Source of the DNA: Iris pallida
Lineage: Eukaryota > Streptophyta > Magnoliopsida > Asparagales > Iridaceae
Assembly: GCA_029216955.1 (NCBI GenBank)
Contig: JANAVB010016199.1
Span: forward strand, 11,355,595 to 11,419,594
DNA: 64,000 bases
Reading direction: 5' to 3'
The number at the start of each line of letters is the position of its first letter. The stretch's first letter is position 1. A program made the position numbers and the translations under genes. The notes beneath the pieces are model-generated. The model was given only the letters and a program-made list of their open reading frames with translations, was not told the origin of the DNA and did no database searches. Positions 51,309 through 61,434 of this stretch are shown piece after piece.

Positions 51309-51642
51309 CTACAGGAAAAAAGAGCTAAGTACTGAGAAATTCTATGCGTCCTAATGTTATGTGCCCAAAGGGCCTGTGGGCGCATAAGCACAAGTTCTGT
51401 GTGGGCACATAAGCACAAGTTCTGTGTGGGCGCATAGGCACATATTATGTGTGGGCGCATAATACGAAGTGTGTGGGCGCATGACACAACCAAGTGCCTA
51501 GGCGCATCTGTGAGCGCATAAGTCCGCTCACAAAAGAAGTGTTTGCTTTGGGCGCATATCGATGGTTATGCGCCCAAGCAAAAAAAAGTCCGAGCGTCAC
51601 AAATTAACGCCCGAGACTTCATTTTTTGAGACATCGACTCAC
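51309..51642 (-). other. Probable first intron of the T antisense gene
   Basis: On minus it begins GTGAGT after CCTAG and ends tcttttttcctgtag, a strong pyrimidine tract and acceptor. Its length is 334 nt. It contains the 25-bp tandem array of the tgggcgcata core. Confidence 0.6.
51376..51495 (+). repeat. 25-bp tandem array of gtgggcgcata in intron 1 of T antisense gene
   Basis: Unit starts at 51376, 51401, 51426 and 51451 have an exact 25-bp period, and one more starts at 51473. Each begins gtgggcgcat or gtgggcacat. Further single cores (gggcgcata) follow at about 51510-51560. Confidence 0.9.
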
Positions 51643-51838
51643 CTAGGATGGGGTCCTGAACCAGATGAGATACTGCCAAAGGAGGAGAACTAGCTGCTGC
51701 AGCCTTCTTGCCTTTCACAGACTTCTTGGGAGACGAAGCAGCCTTGGGAGACATGATTGCTCGAAAGAGAGTAAAGGAAAAAACTTTATGAAAATTCTGA
51801 GGAAAAATAAGAGAGAATGGGCTTTCTCTCTTCAAGGC

Positions 51839-51848
51839 CTATTTATAG
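51839..51848 (-). promoter_or_regulatory. TATA box of the T antisense gene
   Basis: The minus strand reads cctataaatagg. It lies about 85 bp upstream of the ATG at 51754, with a pyrimidine-rich leader between, and directly downstream (minus sense) of the 17-bp motif array. This places a complete promoter inside the element, separate from the LTR. Confidence 0.7.
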
Positions 51849-51862
51849 GCATGAACAGAGAG

Positions 51863-51947
51863 CTATGCGCCCACATGGCCTATGTGCCCAAATGGCCTAT
51901 GCGCCCACATGGTCTATGCACCCATACGATCTATGCGTCCTACGCAG
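51863..51947 (+). repeat. 17-bp tandem array of ctatgcgcccacatgg upstream of T antisense TATA
   Basis: Five units start at 51863, 51880, 51897, 51914 and 51931 with an exact 17-bp period. The consensus is ctatgcgcccacatggy. The array lies 15 bp upstream of the TATA box in the direction of antisense transcription. Confidence 0.93.
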
Positions 51948-52211
51948 AAACAGCCTTTTGTAGATTATGCGCCTGCTATTTGCTGATGGAGACTATGCAT
52001 AAAGAGCAAACCTCTTCAAATTCCGTTCCAAAACGAGCCTATCGCTTCAAATTTCTAAGGAAGATCTCAACAGCCACATTTCGACAGCCTGGCAGACACC
52101 TATGCGCCCAAAGGGGTCATTTCCATCATGCGCCTATGAAGCTGGTGGAGACAGTTTTTTTTCCATGCTTCTTTCAAAGTATTCCAACACTCGTTCGAGT
52201 ATCAAAAACTT

Positions 52212-52223
52212 TGAAGGGGGTCT
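52212..52223 (+). promoter_or_regulatory. Probable polypurine tract of T
   Basis: tgaaggggg followed by tct precedes tgtagaagatt, the likely LTR start at 52224. It cannot be confirmed because the 5' LTR is outside the window. Confidence 0.5.
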
Positions 52224-52279
52224 TGTAGAAGATTAAAAAATACAAGACTATGTATCCCACATTAAGAAGACAAAAGAAG

Positions 52280-52414
52280 CTATGTGCCCACACAACCAAA
52301 AGGGGGCTATGCGCCCACAGGACTAAAGGGAGTCTATGCGCCCACATGGTCGAAGAGGGGCTATGCGCCCACATGATCAAAGAGGGTCTATGCGTCCATA
52401 TTGTTTTCATGCAG
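52280..52414 (+). repeat. 27-bp tandem array of ctatgcgcccacatgg in T LTR U3
   Basis: Five units start at 52280, 52307, 52334, 52361 and 52388 with an exact 27-bp period. The first 16 bases match the 17-bp array unit. The remaining 11 bases are a different purine-rich linker ending ggggg- or gggagt-like. Confidence 0.93.
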
Positions 52415-52676
52415 ATCAAACATGCACCCAAGTGTGGGCACATAAACTTACTCTCATACTATGAGCCCAAGGCAGCAGACCCCTACGGCCACGTCAGTCT
52501 CCACGAGCAATCGTGCACCGAAACATTCGGCCACGTCAATCCCCATGATCTACCCATGATCATCCAGTATCCATGCGCCTACACCCTATGCGCCTAAAGG
52601 GATGTTATGTGCCCATAGTAAAATCATGTATTTTCCATCTGTGGGCGCATAACAGTCGTTTTAGCGCCAAACGACT

Positions 52677-52686
52677 ATAAATAAAG
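52677..52686 (+). promoter_or_regulatory. TATA box of T 3' LTR
   Basis: tataaataaa lies about 260 bp after the 27-bp array and is followed by a C/T-rich initiator-like stretch. It is the probable LTR core promoter. Confidence 0.6.
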
Positions 52687-52988
52687 GGCGTCCCCCTCTA
52701 CAAAGACAGACAGAACATAGAGCATTTCAAGAGCCAAATTGCTGTCCTTCTTGCCAGTGAGCCGAGAGTTAGCAATTTTCTTAGGTTTTCTCCCACTTTT
52801 GTAATCGGAGTGTCAACGGAGTAAAGGAGCAACTGCCGCTCGATCTCCATCGTCCCATTCCCCAGAATTCTTGTACTCGGGGATCCTCAGCGCATGATCT
52901 CTCAGGCGTACTCGATTTGTGGTGCCTTGCTCCAATAAGAAAAGACAGGGTTTCTTCTTCTTTTTTGTGTGTGTCCACAACTATCACA

Positions 52989-54099
52989 TTAGAAAAGCAG
53001 AGGCATAGACACTAGAAGTCATAGGTGCAGGTAGAGTCTTCATGAATTTTGCGAAGTCGTAGTGATACATAGGATAGTCGTACTACTGCGAGCCTGTAAC
53101 CAATTAAGGAATAGGACTTGAGGATATATCCACAAACATGATTATAGACTTTTCTCAGACTCTTCAGCATGATTGCTTTCATGTCATCTTATTTCTTAAT
53201 ATGATTGCTTTTGTGTTCTTCCTTACTCGAGATTTGACTAAACCCTTCCCTATTGACTTCTTGAGTACATCTTCTCGTTCATTTTTGCTAATTTGTTGGA
53301 AACTGTCTCTAAGGAAAAGTTTGAGAAATTATATTTATCCTTGTATTACGGAATCAAAATTTTTGCAGCCTGAGAAATACTGGCGAGGCAGGACTTCAGA
53401 TAACGACATAATGCTACATATGTTTCTCAAATTCTACTTGAACCATATCCTATACATGTTGACATTTTTCCTGTATTTACGTAAAAAGTTAATTTGAAAT
53501 GGATTTGGCCAAGATAAGCTCAAGAACCTGTATTAACTGGCATGGTAGATGTGCACTACAGCCATCCGTCGTATTATGGAACAAGAAAGTTATTTACAGC
53601 CAGATGCACACTGGCGTGGCAGTAACTTTATGTGACATAATCACGGAGACATATGATTCTCGAGTCTTACCTAGACTATGTCCTATGCATCTTATTTGGA
53701 TTCACATCATTCTTGGAAATAATTCGACAAACCTTACTGCTTTGCTTGACCCTATCATTGTTTGAAATTGGTATATAGGTTTGTTTGACCCAGTTTTAGG
53801 TTCTCGTTACCTTCTACTTATTAAATAACTAAAATAGTTAAACCTTATAATTATATTATAGAATATAATTAAGCTAGATTATTGGTGTAATTGTGAGGAT
53901 GGGTAGCTAGAAATGGGTAAGTTTCTTAGAGTTGGATCCTAGTGAGATTATGAGTTGAGTATGAGTGCCTGGATATCGGATGCATAGAGCCAATTAAGAG
54001 AAATTTCTAGGAGTGAACTGACAAGTATCATTGAATAAGTTATAATACTATACCTGTGATAGAATGAGTTGTATTGGGAGTATTGAGGAAGGAGAAGTA
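52989..54099 (+). mobile_element. E leader region, non-coding
   Basis: About 1.1 kb without recognisable gag or protease. Short ORFs at 53138-53497 and 53499-53765 show no known domain. Local matches to the C internal region indicate common ancestry. Confidence 0.55.
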
Positions 54100-55569
54100 G
54101 TATGCTAATCTTAGTAAGTACGAATTTTGCCTTGATAAAGTTCCTTTTCTGGGACACATTATGTCGGAAGGACTTTCAGTTGATCCGAAAAAGATAGCTA
54201 CCGTAGAGTCTTGGCCGACACCAACATCGATTGCAGAAGTTAGGAGTTTTCTCGAACTTGTCGGGTATTACCGCAGGTTCATAAAAAAATTTCACGGATT
54301 GCAGAGCCCATGATGCGGTTAATGCACAACAATCAAGAGTTTTGATGGACAGAAGATTTTCAGAAGGCTTTTGAAGAATTGAAGAAAAGGTTGACCTCAA
54401 CACCTATTTTGACGCTTCCTTCTGGATCGAGAGGATTCGTGGTTTATAGTGATGCGTCAGGTAGTGGACTTGGATGTGTTTTGATGTAACATGGAAAGGT
54501 CATAGCCTACGCATCGAGGTAGATGATGGTATATGAGAAGAATTATCCTACTCATGATTTGGAGTTATCAGAGGTGATCTTTGTATTGAAGTTATGGTGG
54601 CATTATTTGTACGAAGAGCATAGAGGCATTATTTGTACGGAGAGAGTGTGGAGATATTTATGGATCATAAGAGTTTGAAGTACGTCTTCACGCAAAAGGA
54701 GTTGAATATGAGACAGAGGCGGTTGTTGGAGCTTATGACAGACTATGATATAGACTTACAATACCATCCTGGCAAGGCGAACTAGTGACAGATGCTTTGA
54801 GTAGGAAGCCTACTGCATATTTCTTGGCAGCTCAGTCATAGTTATTAGAGGATCTTCATGAGCTTGGAATATAAGTCATTATGCCGGAACAGCAAGGAGT
54901 ACTTGCCAATCTTGAAGTACAGCTGTTACTTGAGGATTGAATAAAGGCAGCATTACCTATAGATGCAAGATTTCAAAGACTTCGTGAGAGGACAGAGGCT
55001 GGAGAGCGACAAATACTTGAACCAGAGCTTGTAATACAGACAGTCGAGAAAGTAAAGCGGATTCAGAGTCATCTTCAGGCAACTTAAGACCGACAGAAGC
55101 ATTGAGCCAATACGCATCGTCGACCACTGGAATTCAAGGAGGAAGAGCATGTATTTCTGAGGATCTCACCGACGCGGGGTACTAGTAGATTCGGGAGTAG
55201 GAGGAAGTTGAGTCCAAGGTATATTAGACCGTTCGATATCATGAGCGTGTAGGAGAGGTGGCATATCGTCTTGCATTACCCCATCAGAAGAAGGTGTGCA
55301 TGATGTATTCCATGTCTCACAGTTGAGGAGATATGTGACTGATCCCATTCATGTGGTCGAACACTCTGAGATCATGGTTGGACCCAGTTTATCATACGAG
55401 GAGCATCCGGTAGATATCTTGGATACGAGTGAGAAGAAGCTCAAAGGATAGAAAATTAGACCGGTTCGTGTTGCATGGAGGCACCATTCTCCGAGAGAAT
55501 CAACTTGGGTGCGTGAAGGTTCTATGCGTGAGCGTTATCCCCACTTATTCCAAGATGACGGTAAATCTT
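54100..55569 (+). pseudogene. E pol remnant: RT end, RNase H, integrase C-terminus, chromodomain
   Basis: It begins mid-RT with the thumb/connection block (LGHIMSEGLSVDPKKIATVE and [14 protein letters not shown]), then RNase H ([25 protein letters not shown]). The YHPGKAN motif is followed by a frame break. Near 55020 the sequence jumps directly to the segment after the integrase core, so the zinc finger and DDE core are deleted. The end carries a chromodomain (HVVEHSEIMVGPSL, VAWRHHSPRESTW) and stops near 55569. A local duplication of a short RNase H stretch occurs around 54600-54650 (gcattatttgtacg twice). There are many stops. It has no activity. Confidence 0.85.
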
Positions 55570-55622
55570 AGCTTAATTATTCTTATGATAAGTTTTTTTA
55601 TATATAGAATTGTGTTACTTTT

Positions 55623-55657
55623 AATTTCGAGGGCGAAATTTTCTAAGGAGGGTAGGT
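55623..55657 (+). promoter_or_regulatory. Pre-polypurine hairpin and polypurine tract of E
   Basis: aatttcgagggcgaaatt (55623-55640) forms a perfect 7-bp stem with loop aggg, followed by aaggagggtagg and the LTR at 55658. Confidence 0.68.
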
Positions 55658-58637
55658 TGTAAGCCCCATAATTTTTGGATTTTATTTTTAATTATTTTAT
55701 ATGGATATTTTAATTTATTAAAGTTAATGATGACTATGTTAGTAGTTTACCGTAGCTTTAATTTTTGAAGCACAACAAATATTGTTTTCTCAAATCCAGT
55801 TCCATATTTGAATTCTAGACTCGTCCATCTTTAGTTTGATATATCATGTCCCATCCAAATTTACTTTTCAATATTCTTTTGACTTCGCGCAACTTCGGGC
55901 CAATTTAGGCTAATTTGAGCCATTGACGTAATTTTAAGCCAACTTCCAATTTGCTTTTGGGAAGACATAGATCGAAACCGTATGACCCAATATATGGTTT
56001 TGACCTATGTTGAGTCTACAATGCATATGCCTAGGGTGCACCATCCAATCGAGTTCCCATGTGCTACTTATTTGCAAATGGCACATGAGAGTCATTAAAT
56101 TGATTTTTCGGGTCCAATTTGACTAGTAATGCTACTCGGACCCTAACCTAGTCAACCCTACTAGTTAGAGCCTAACTAGGAGTACCAAAACCAATTATAC
56201 ATATATTTAAGGGAATTTTATAGGTTTGATTGCAGCCATATGCAATATTCCCTTATATATTTGGCTTTGTCAAACATCTAACCAAAATAGGAAACCTATT
56301 AATAATAGTATGATTTGGAGAACCAAATCCTATCCAAATTAGATCAAAACAAAGCCCATGCACTAAATATATATACCTATCAAACCTTAACCATCCCCCT
56401 ATCTCATAACCGTCCACTACTCCACAAATCCCCCCCAAACCTAGCGGCCACTACTCCAAACCCGAAACCCTAGCCGACCCCCCTTTTCCTTCTCAAAACC
56501 CCAATTTTTCCTCAATTTCCGGACCATTACCACCACTCACATGACCCTATCATCATCCTATTCCACCCTAGCAACTGTAGGAGCAACCTTGCGGCCGTTA
56601 GAGAGGTGCACGACACGTATGTTGGTCGAACCTCCGCCGAATTAAAGTCTGAAATGTCACAACTGGTTAGTCGACTTGTAGACGACGTTTCATCCACTTT
56701 TTCTTACCCATTTTACTTCAAACAAAATTTGAGATTACCTTTGTATGTCTACTCCAACATCTAATCGCCAGATCCCCTAGTTCCAAGCGGTTTGCCCGTG
56801 GCGTCGATTCTACGACAGGGTATCTAGAACCGATGAATTCTGTTGTAGTCCACTTTTCGCTAATCAAAGGTCAGTTTCTAACCTTTTTATATTTTTATTC
56901 AGAATATAGACGTCGATACCTTTTCGACGCATATATGAAAGTTATGTTTCACATCTGTTTACTATTTTTAAAAATTCATGACATTTGTCGTGTCACCGAA
57001 CTCCGAAAAATTTTGTTTACTTGTGTCCAAAAGTGTCAAAACTCCATGAATCCTTATTAAACTTTATGTTGTACAAGGTTTAACATTATAAATACTATTT
57101 TAACTAATTTCTGTAATTTTTACAGAATTTATTAATTTTATTTTAACATGGTTTCGGAACTAAATTAATGGGTCGATTTGAGGAAGTCATATGTGGCATT
57201 GACATAAGACCTCTTGTGAAAGGGTTTTCCTATTGAAAATAGAATTATAGCAATATATAAATACTTATAGATAAATTTCAGAATTTAAATATATTATTTT
57301 GTTATAATTGTTAAGTATTTATGAGGGAATTTGATACCTTATGTACTTATACAATAGATGCAGTGTAGTAACAACGTTATGGCAACTAGGAGACGCCGAT
57401 ACTCATATAATTTAGGTATGGTATGTTGATATAGAATATTAAATATAATGTATTATTATAGGTGAGCTTGGAAGGATCGACAGGGACACCGGAGTTGGTC
57501 GGGCCTACCCGCAGACAGCAATTACAGGCAAGCATGCCTTGCCATCGTTACAGATCTTTCTTTTCTGGCTTGTTATTTTAGCATTGCATGACGTAGGACG
57601 TCGGTACTTAGTGTTCATTTATAGACGGGTGCCGATGTCATGATAGTGACATTGAGTATCGACATTAGGCATTACGTACATACTGATGTGTCCATTGACA
57701 CGTTTGACCATAGGACACCGACACATTTATGATGCGAGGTTTACATGCTATTCGTGGTATTGACCTTGTGTTAGCATTCTAGATTTCTTTATCAGTATTG
57801 CTATTACTTTCGAGATGACTGTACAGACTTGACATTGCTAGATTCTAGACTTGGGGATTGGGGAGAACTTGACTACAATATCAGACCTATTGTCGTGTGG
57901 CCCTTTGTTTAGTGACCTTTATCTCTGTAGCAGAGTAAGGAATTATCACTGTCGAGAATTGATTGTCCTTGGTGCCACGACACAGGTACTGGGGACAATA
58001 CCCTGCCGAGGTGCTAGTGAGCCTTAGTGGAAGGGGTCTGGTATTCTAGAAAAGTATCTCACTTGCATAGTATATAAACGGATACAGTAGATTGCCATAG
58101 TTCATATTTTTATTTCTGTACCTTGGCATGTATATTATGCACCTTGCTAGTCCCCTGGGGACTGGCTATTTTCCAGGCTTAGACGAAGTTGAAGACTACC
58201 TAGAGGTTTACGGTTCGGGAGCTGAGACCAGAGGCGTACCGACATAGGAGGACGAGATAGTGCCAGAGAATTTCTCGTGATCATGTTACCTTCATATTTA
58301 GTTTTGCTATATTATTCTATTTTCTTTTTATCAGGCTTGTAGTTCATTTGTACTTTGTTTCTATCGCTGTGGTTTCGGGATGTTTTACCCACACAGACTT
58401 CATTGCTTTTATTGCTAGATATTTGAGACATTTCTTTATTTATTCTTGATCTCTTTGTAGACTCTGTGGATGTGGTTAGATGTATATACCTGTGGACTGT
58501 GTTGTATTTCTGGGTGTTATCATGATTTACAGCTTAAATATTTCGCTAATGGGCTTGTTGTGTAGCTTGGCCCATTGGTGAAGTGCTGGTGGCATGTATT
58601 AGTATATCTGGTCCTACATATTTTAGGACTGGGGCGT
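55658..58637 (+). repeat. 3' LTR of element E
   Basis: It starts tgtaagccccataat after the polypurine tract. It has a TATA-like aaatatatata (near 56364) and a telobox-like aaaccctag (near 56465). It ends around ggactggggcgt at 58637, lacking the usual gaca, and runs straight into F. It is distantly related to LTR-G. No coding sequence is seen. Confidence 0.75.
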
Positions 58638-59715
58638 TCACTGAAGGTTCTGCTCAAGGCATCTACAACAACATTCGCCTTGCCAGGATGATATTGTAGC
58701 TGAATATCATAATCGGCTATCAGCTCTAACCATCGTCGCTGCCTCATGTTCAACTCCCTTTGCGTAAAGAAGTACTTCAGACTCTTGTGATCTATAAATA
58801 TCTCGACGCGCTCTCCGTACAAATAGTACCTCCAAAGCTTCAATGCAAAGATTACTGCAACTAACTCCAAGTCATGCGTTGGGTAATTCTTCTCATGCAC
58901 CTTCAGTTGTCTCGATGCGTAAGCGATAACTTTGCCATGTTGCATCAAAACACAGCCAAGTCCACTCCCCGATGCATCATTGTATACTACAAATCCTCCC
59001 GATCCAGAAGGAAGTATCAGGATAGGTGCAGAGGTCAACCTTTTCTTCAACTCCTCAAAGGCTATCTGACAATCTGATGTCCATTGTAACTCCTGATCCT
59101 TGCGTGTCAAGCGTGTCATAGGTTCGACGATCCGTGCGAAGTTTTTTACAAACTGCCGATAGTAACCGACAAGTACAAGGAAACTCCTCACCTCTGCTAT
59201 TAACGTCGGTGCAGGCCATGACTCCACTGTAGCTATCTTCTCCGGATCTACTGAGAGTCCATCCCCTGAGATGATATGTCCAAGGAAAGAAAATATATCC
59301 AAATAGAACTCACATTTACTCAGCTTAGCGTACACCTCTCCCGTCTCAAGGTTTCTAGCACAATGCGAAGATGCTCTTCGTGACTCTTGGAATATACGAA
59401 GATGTCATCAATAAATATAAGCACGAACTTGTCCAAGTACTAATGGAACACCTTGTTCATCATACTCATAAACATAGCTGGTGAGTTGGTTAAACCAAAC
59501 GGCATAACCAGGAACTCATAGTGTCCGTACTTGGTTCAGAAAGCTGTCTTCGGGATGTCTTCCTTCCGTACCTTGATCTGATGATATCCAGATTGAAGAT
59601 CGATCTTTGAGAATATGCAAGCCCTACTCAATTGATCAAATAGATCGTCTATGCATGAAAGGGGTACTTGTTCTTGATGGTTACAGTATTGAGAGCTCTG
59701 TAATCAATGCACATG
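58638..59715 (-). pseudogene. F reverse transcriptase and RNase H, truncated
   Basis: RT starts abruptly at [17 protein letters not shown] near 59710, without protease or the first RT motifs. [13 protein letters not shown] keeps the motif-A Asp, and the [10 protein letters not shown] box is intact near 59400. Several frame breaks and stops occur between 59700 and 59340. From 59335 a long open stretch covers the connection and RNase H ([28 protein letters not shown] with Asn before Asp, [29 protein letters not shown]). It ends at the junction with LTR-E at 58637. Confidence 0.88.
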
Positions 59716-60867
59716 CGGTCGACTCATCTTCCACAGTCATGGCATAAGCCTGTCCACGACCTGGTGCTGGTGCCCTTTGTTGCTGAGCTTGCTGAAATAA
59801 TGCCGCCTGAGGTGCCAAGGGTGGCCTCGGCTGAAATCATCCAGGTGCCAGTGGTCGTATGCCTCCAACTCCAGGCTGTGGTGCTCTCGGTGCTGGATAT
59901 GCTGGTCTGGGTGGCCGTGGTGCTGGTCTTGGTACTAGTAGCACCGACCTCTATGGCATCGGTGTTCCGTCTTGGTACTCCGGGCAATCTCTTACTGAAT
60001 GTTGGTTCGATCCACACCCTAAGCATAACCCCAACCTCCATCTACAATCTTTCATAGCATGTCCCTTTTTGCCGCAGTGATGGCAAGTAGGTAATGTTGT
60101 TGCTGCTGGTGGCCTCTGCTGGTGTTGTATCATGGGTCTTTTTGTCGGTCCTCTCTAGGGTGCTCGGGCTGGTACAAGCGGCCTCTTCTAAATAGCCTCT
60201 TTCCTCTGTATGCGCCCCATACTTTGTGCAGCGGTGAGTACTCCGGAATAAGTAGTGGGTACAGTCGCTCCAATGAAATTTTGCAAGTCGTAGCTTAGTC
60301 CTTCATAGAAATTCTCGGCCTTCTCTTCTTCTGTCTGAATCAGTATTGGCGCATATCGGCTAGGGCATAGAAATTCAGCATTGTATTCCTTTTACGTCAT
60401 GTTACCTAGACAAGGTAAATGAACTTGTCTCAAAGTTTTGCCCTAAAAGTAGCTGGGATGAAAATCTCTTGGAAGAGCTTAGAGATCCCTCCCAAGTGAC
60501 ATCCTCCGGTCCCAGCCTTTATCCTCTGATAGCCACCAGTACTGAGCATTGCCAGTCAGCTGCATCTTGACGGCGATCATCCAACGATCCTTTAGAAGTT
60601 CAGCTGCTTCCAACTGATGTTGGATGCTCGTAAGCCACTCATAGACCGTCGTTGGTTCCTTTTTGCCTGAGAAAGGAGTTAGCTTTAGCTGGCGAAAGTT
60701 GGCGATGGTTCCCGTCGAGACTGTTGAGCTGATGGAGGTGCTTGCGCTATTGCTGCTACTATACTATCTCGCATGCTCTCTGACTACCTCAGCTGCACCT
60801 CCATCTAGATCTATTGCTGTGCTTGCATCATAGCGTAGAACATCTGAAACAGTTGTCGGGGATCCAT
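59716..60867 (-). pseudogene. F gag with zinc knuckles
   Basis: It begins MDPRQLFQMFYAMMQAQQ at 60867 and meets a stop within about 20 codons. Out-of-frame pieces further on show TPFSGKKEPTTVYEWL, MQLTGNAQYWWLS and EEEKAENFYEGLSYDL, which are capsid blocks of Gag. Two knuckles are intact in one frame between 60110 and 59980 (CHHCGKKGHAMKDC and CLGCGSNQHSVRDC). A Pro/Gly/Ala-rich tail follows (about 59980-59740), then GQAYAMTVED. Several stops and frame changes make it a pseudogene. Its Gag differs clearly from that of A and D. Confidence 0.8.
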
Positions 60868-61427
60868 CGTGTAAGCCCCTGGATTTTAAGGATTATTTTA
60901 TATTTTATTAAAGGAATTAATTTTAATAAATATTTTATTATATTTAGTTTGATCATTAAATATACTTTTTTATGACTTTGATTTTTGGAGCGCGAGAGAT
61001 GTCAATCTCTCAAACCGTCCTTCATGAGTTTTGATCTAGATAAGTTTATCTTCATGTTGATATATTATGTCCCACTCAAACTTCTTTCTTGTATTCTATT
61101 TGTATCGCACAACTTTCGGGTCAATTTTAGGCCATCTAACCATCTACCGTAAAACATGACCTTACTTCCAATTTAATTTCGGGGCTCGACATCGATCCAA
61201 CATAATCGACGCAATATATGGTTTTGACTTTGAGCCTACTACACATATGCCACTTGCGTGCCATCCAATTGAGCTCCTGCATGCTACTATTTCATTAATG
61301 ATTATATATGACTAAATTTGTAGTCCTGACCACACCAAGCCCAAACTTAACCCAACTTGACCCAACACCCCACCCAATTTCATGTGGCCACCTACATGAC
61401 ACACACCAAATATACCACACAACCCTC

Positions 61428-61434
61428 TATAAAA
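61428..61434 (+). promoter_or_regulatory. TATA box of LTR-G
   Basis: tataaaa within ccctctataaaacacc, about 560 bp into the LTR and followed by a C/A-rich leader. It is the probable LTR promoter. Confidence 0.55.

Larger units (their letters stand above)
48823..51754 (-). pseudogene. T antisense gene, 5' part: PMD-like protein
   Basis: The start is ATG at 51754 (MSPKAASSPKKSVKGKK, basic). Exon 1 ends at a consensus donor (51642) and coding resumes at 51308 with VFAIDMVVPALGRIP. Nonsense codons lie near 50952, 50840 and 50390. Blocks RQYPLSAFTDLAVRRQIKWDL and SLVEFYNYHTCTFF are visible. At 50338-49673 is a long open stretch with VLAAFLMTWLRDCVVPG and LALLPTMVCAIQRGL, which resembles the plant mobile domain. 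The gene continues via 49555-49148 to the A insertion and then 7442-5872 (coiled coil). It is likely nuclear by its basic N-terminus, but this is inference. I am confident in the gene's existence, moderately so in the PMD resemblance. Exon 1 and exon 2 phases differ by one nucleotide, so an indel is likely. Confidence 0.6.
52224..52988 (+). repeat. Putative 3' LTR of T
   Basis: It begins tgtagaagatt after a polypurine tract. It contains the 27-bp array (52280-52414), a TATA box tataaataaa (52677-52686), a leader-like region and a terminal ...ccacaactatca. The size (about 765 bp) and layout fit an LTR. The right end is uncertain by a few bases, and no second copy is available for comparison. 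Confidence 0.55.
52989..58637 (+). mobile_element. Element E: decayed chromovirus, 5' LTR missing
   Basis: The internal leader starts next to T's LTR, with gtgcaggt near 53022 as a possible primer-binding remnant. The leader holds landmarks also present in C (tactgcgagcctg near 53085; cagccagatgcacactgg near 53600). Pol fragments follow at 54100-55569, then the pre-polypurine hairpin and a 3' LTR. Large internal deletions removed gag, protease, most of RT and the integrase core. The right boundary abuts fragment F. Confidence 0.7.
58638..60867 (-). mobile_element. Element F: minus-strand chromovirus fragment
   Basis: It is read from gag ATG at 60867 (minus) down to the end of RNase H at 58638, where it is cut by the E LTR boundary. 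Integrase, chromodomain and LTRs are absent here. An internal deletion joins the end of gag directly to mid-RT near 59715. The fragment is bounded on the right by the start of LTR-G. Confidence 0.82.

Noticed and set aside
58638..60867. True inversion of an element interior between its own LTRs
   Set aside because: The flanking LTRs E and G are only distantly related, so F is more simply a separate minus-strand fragment.
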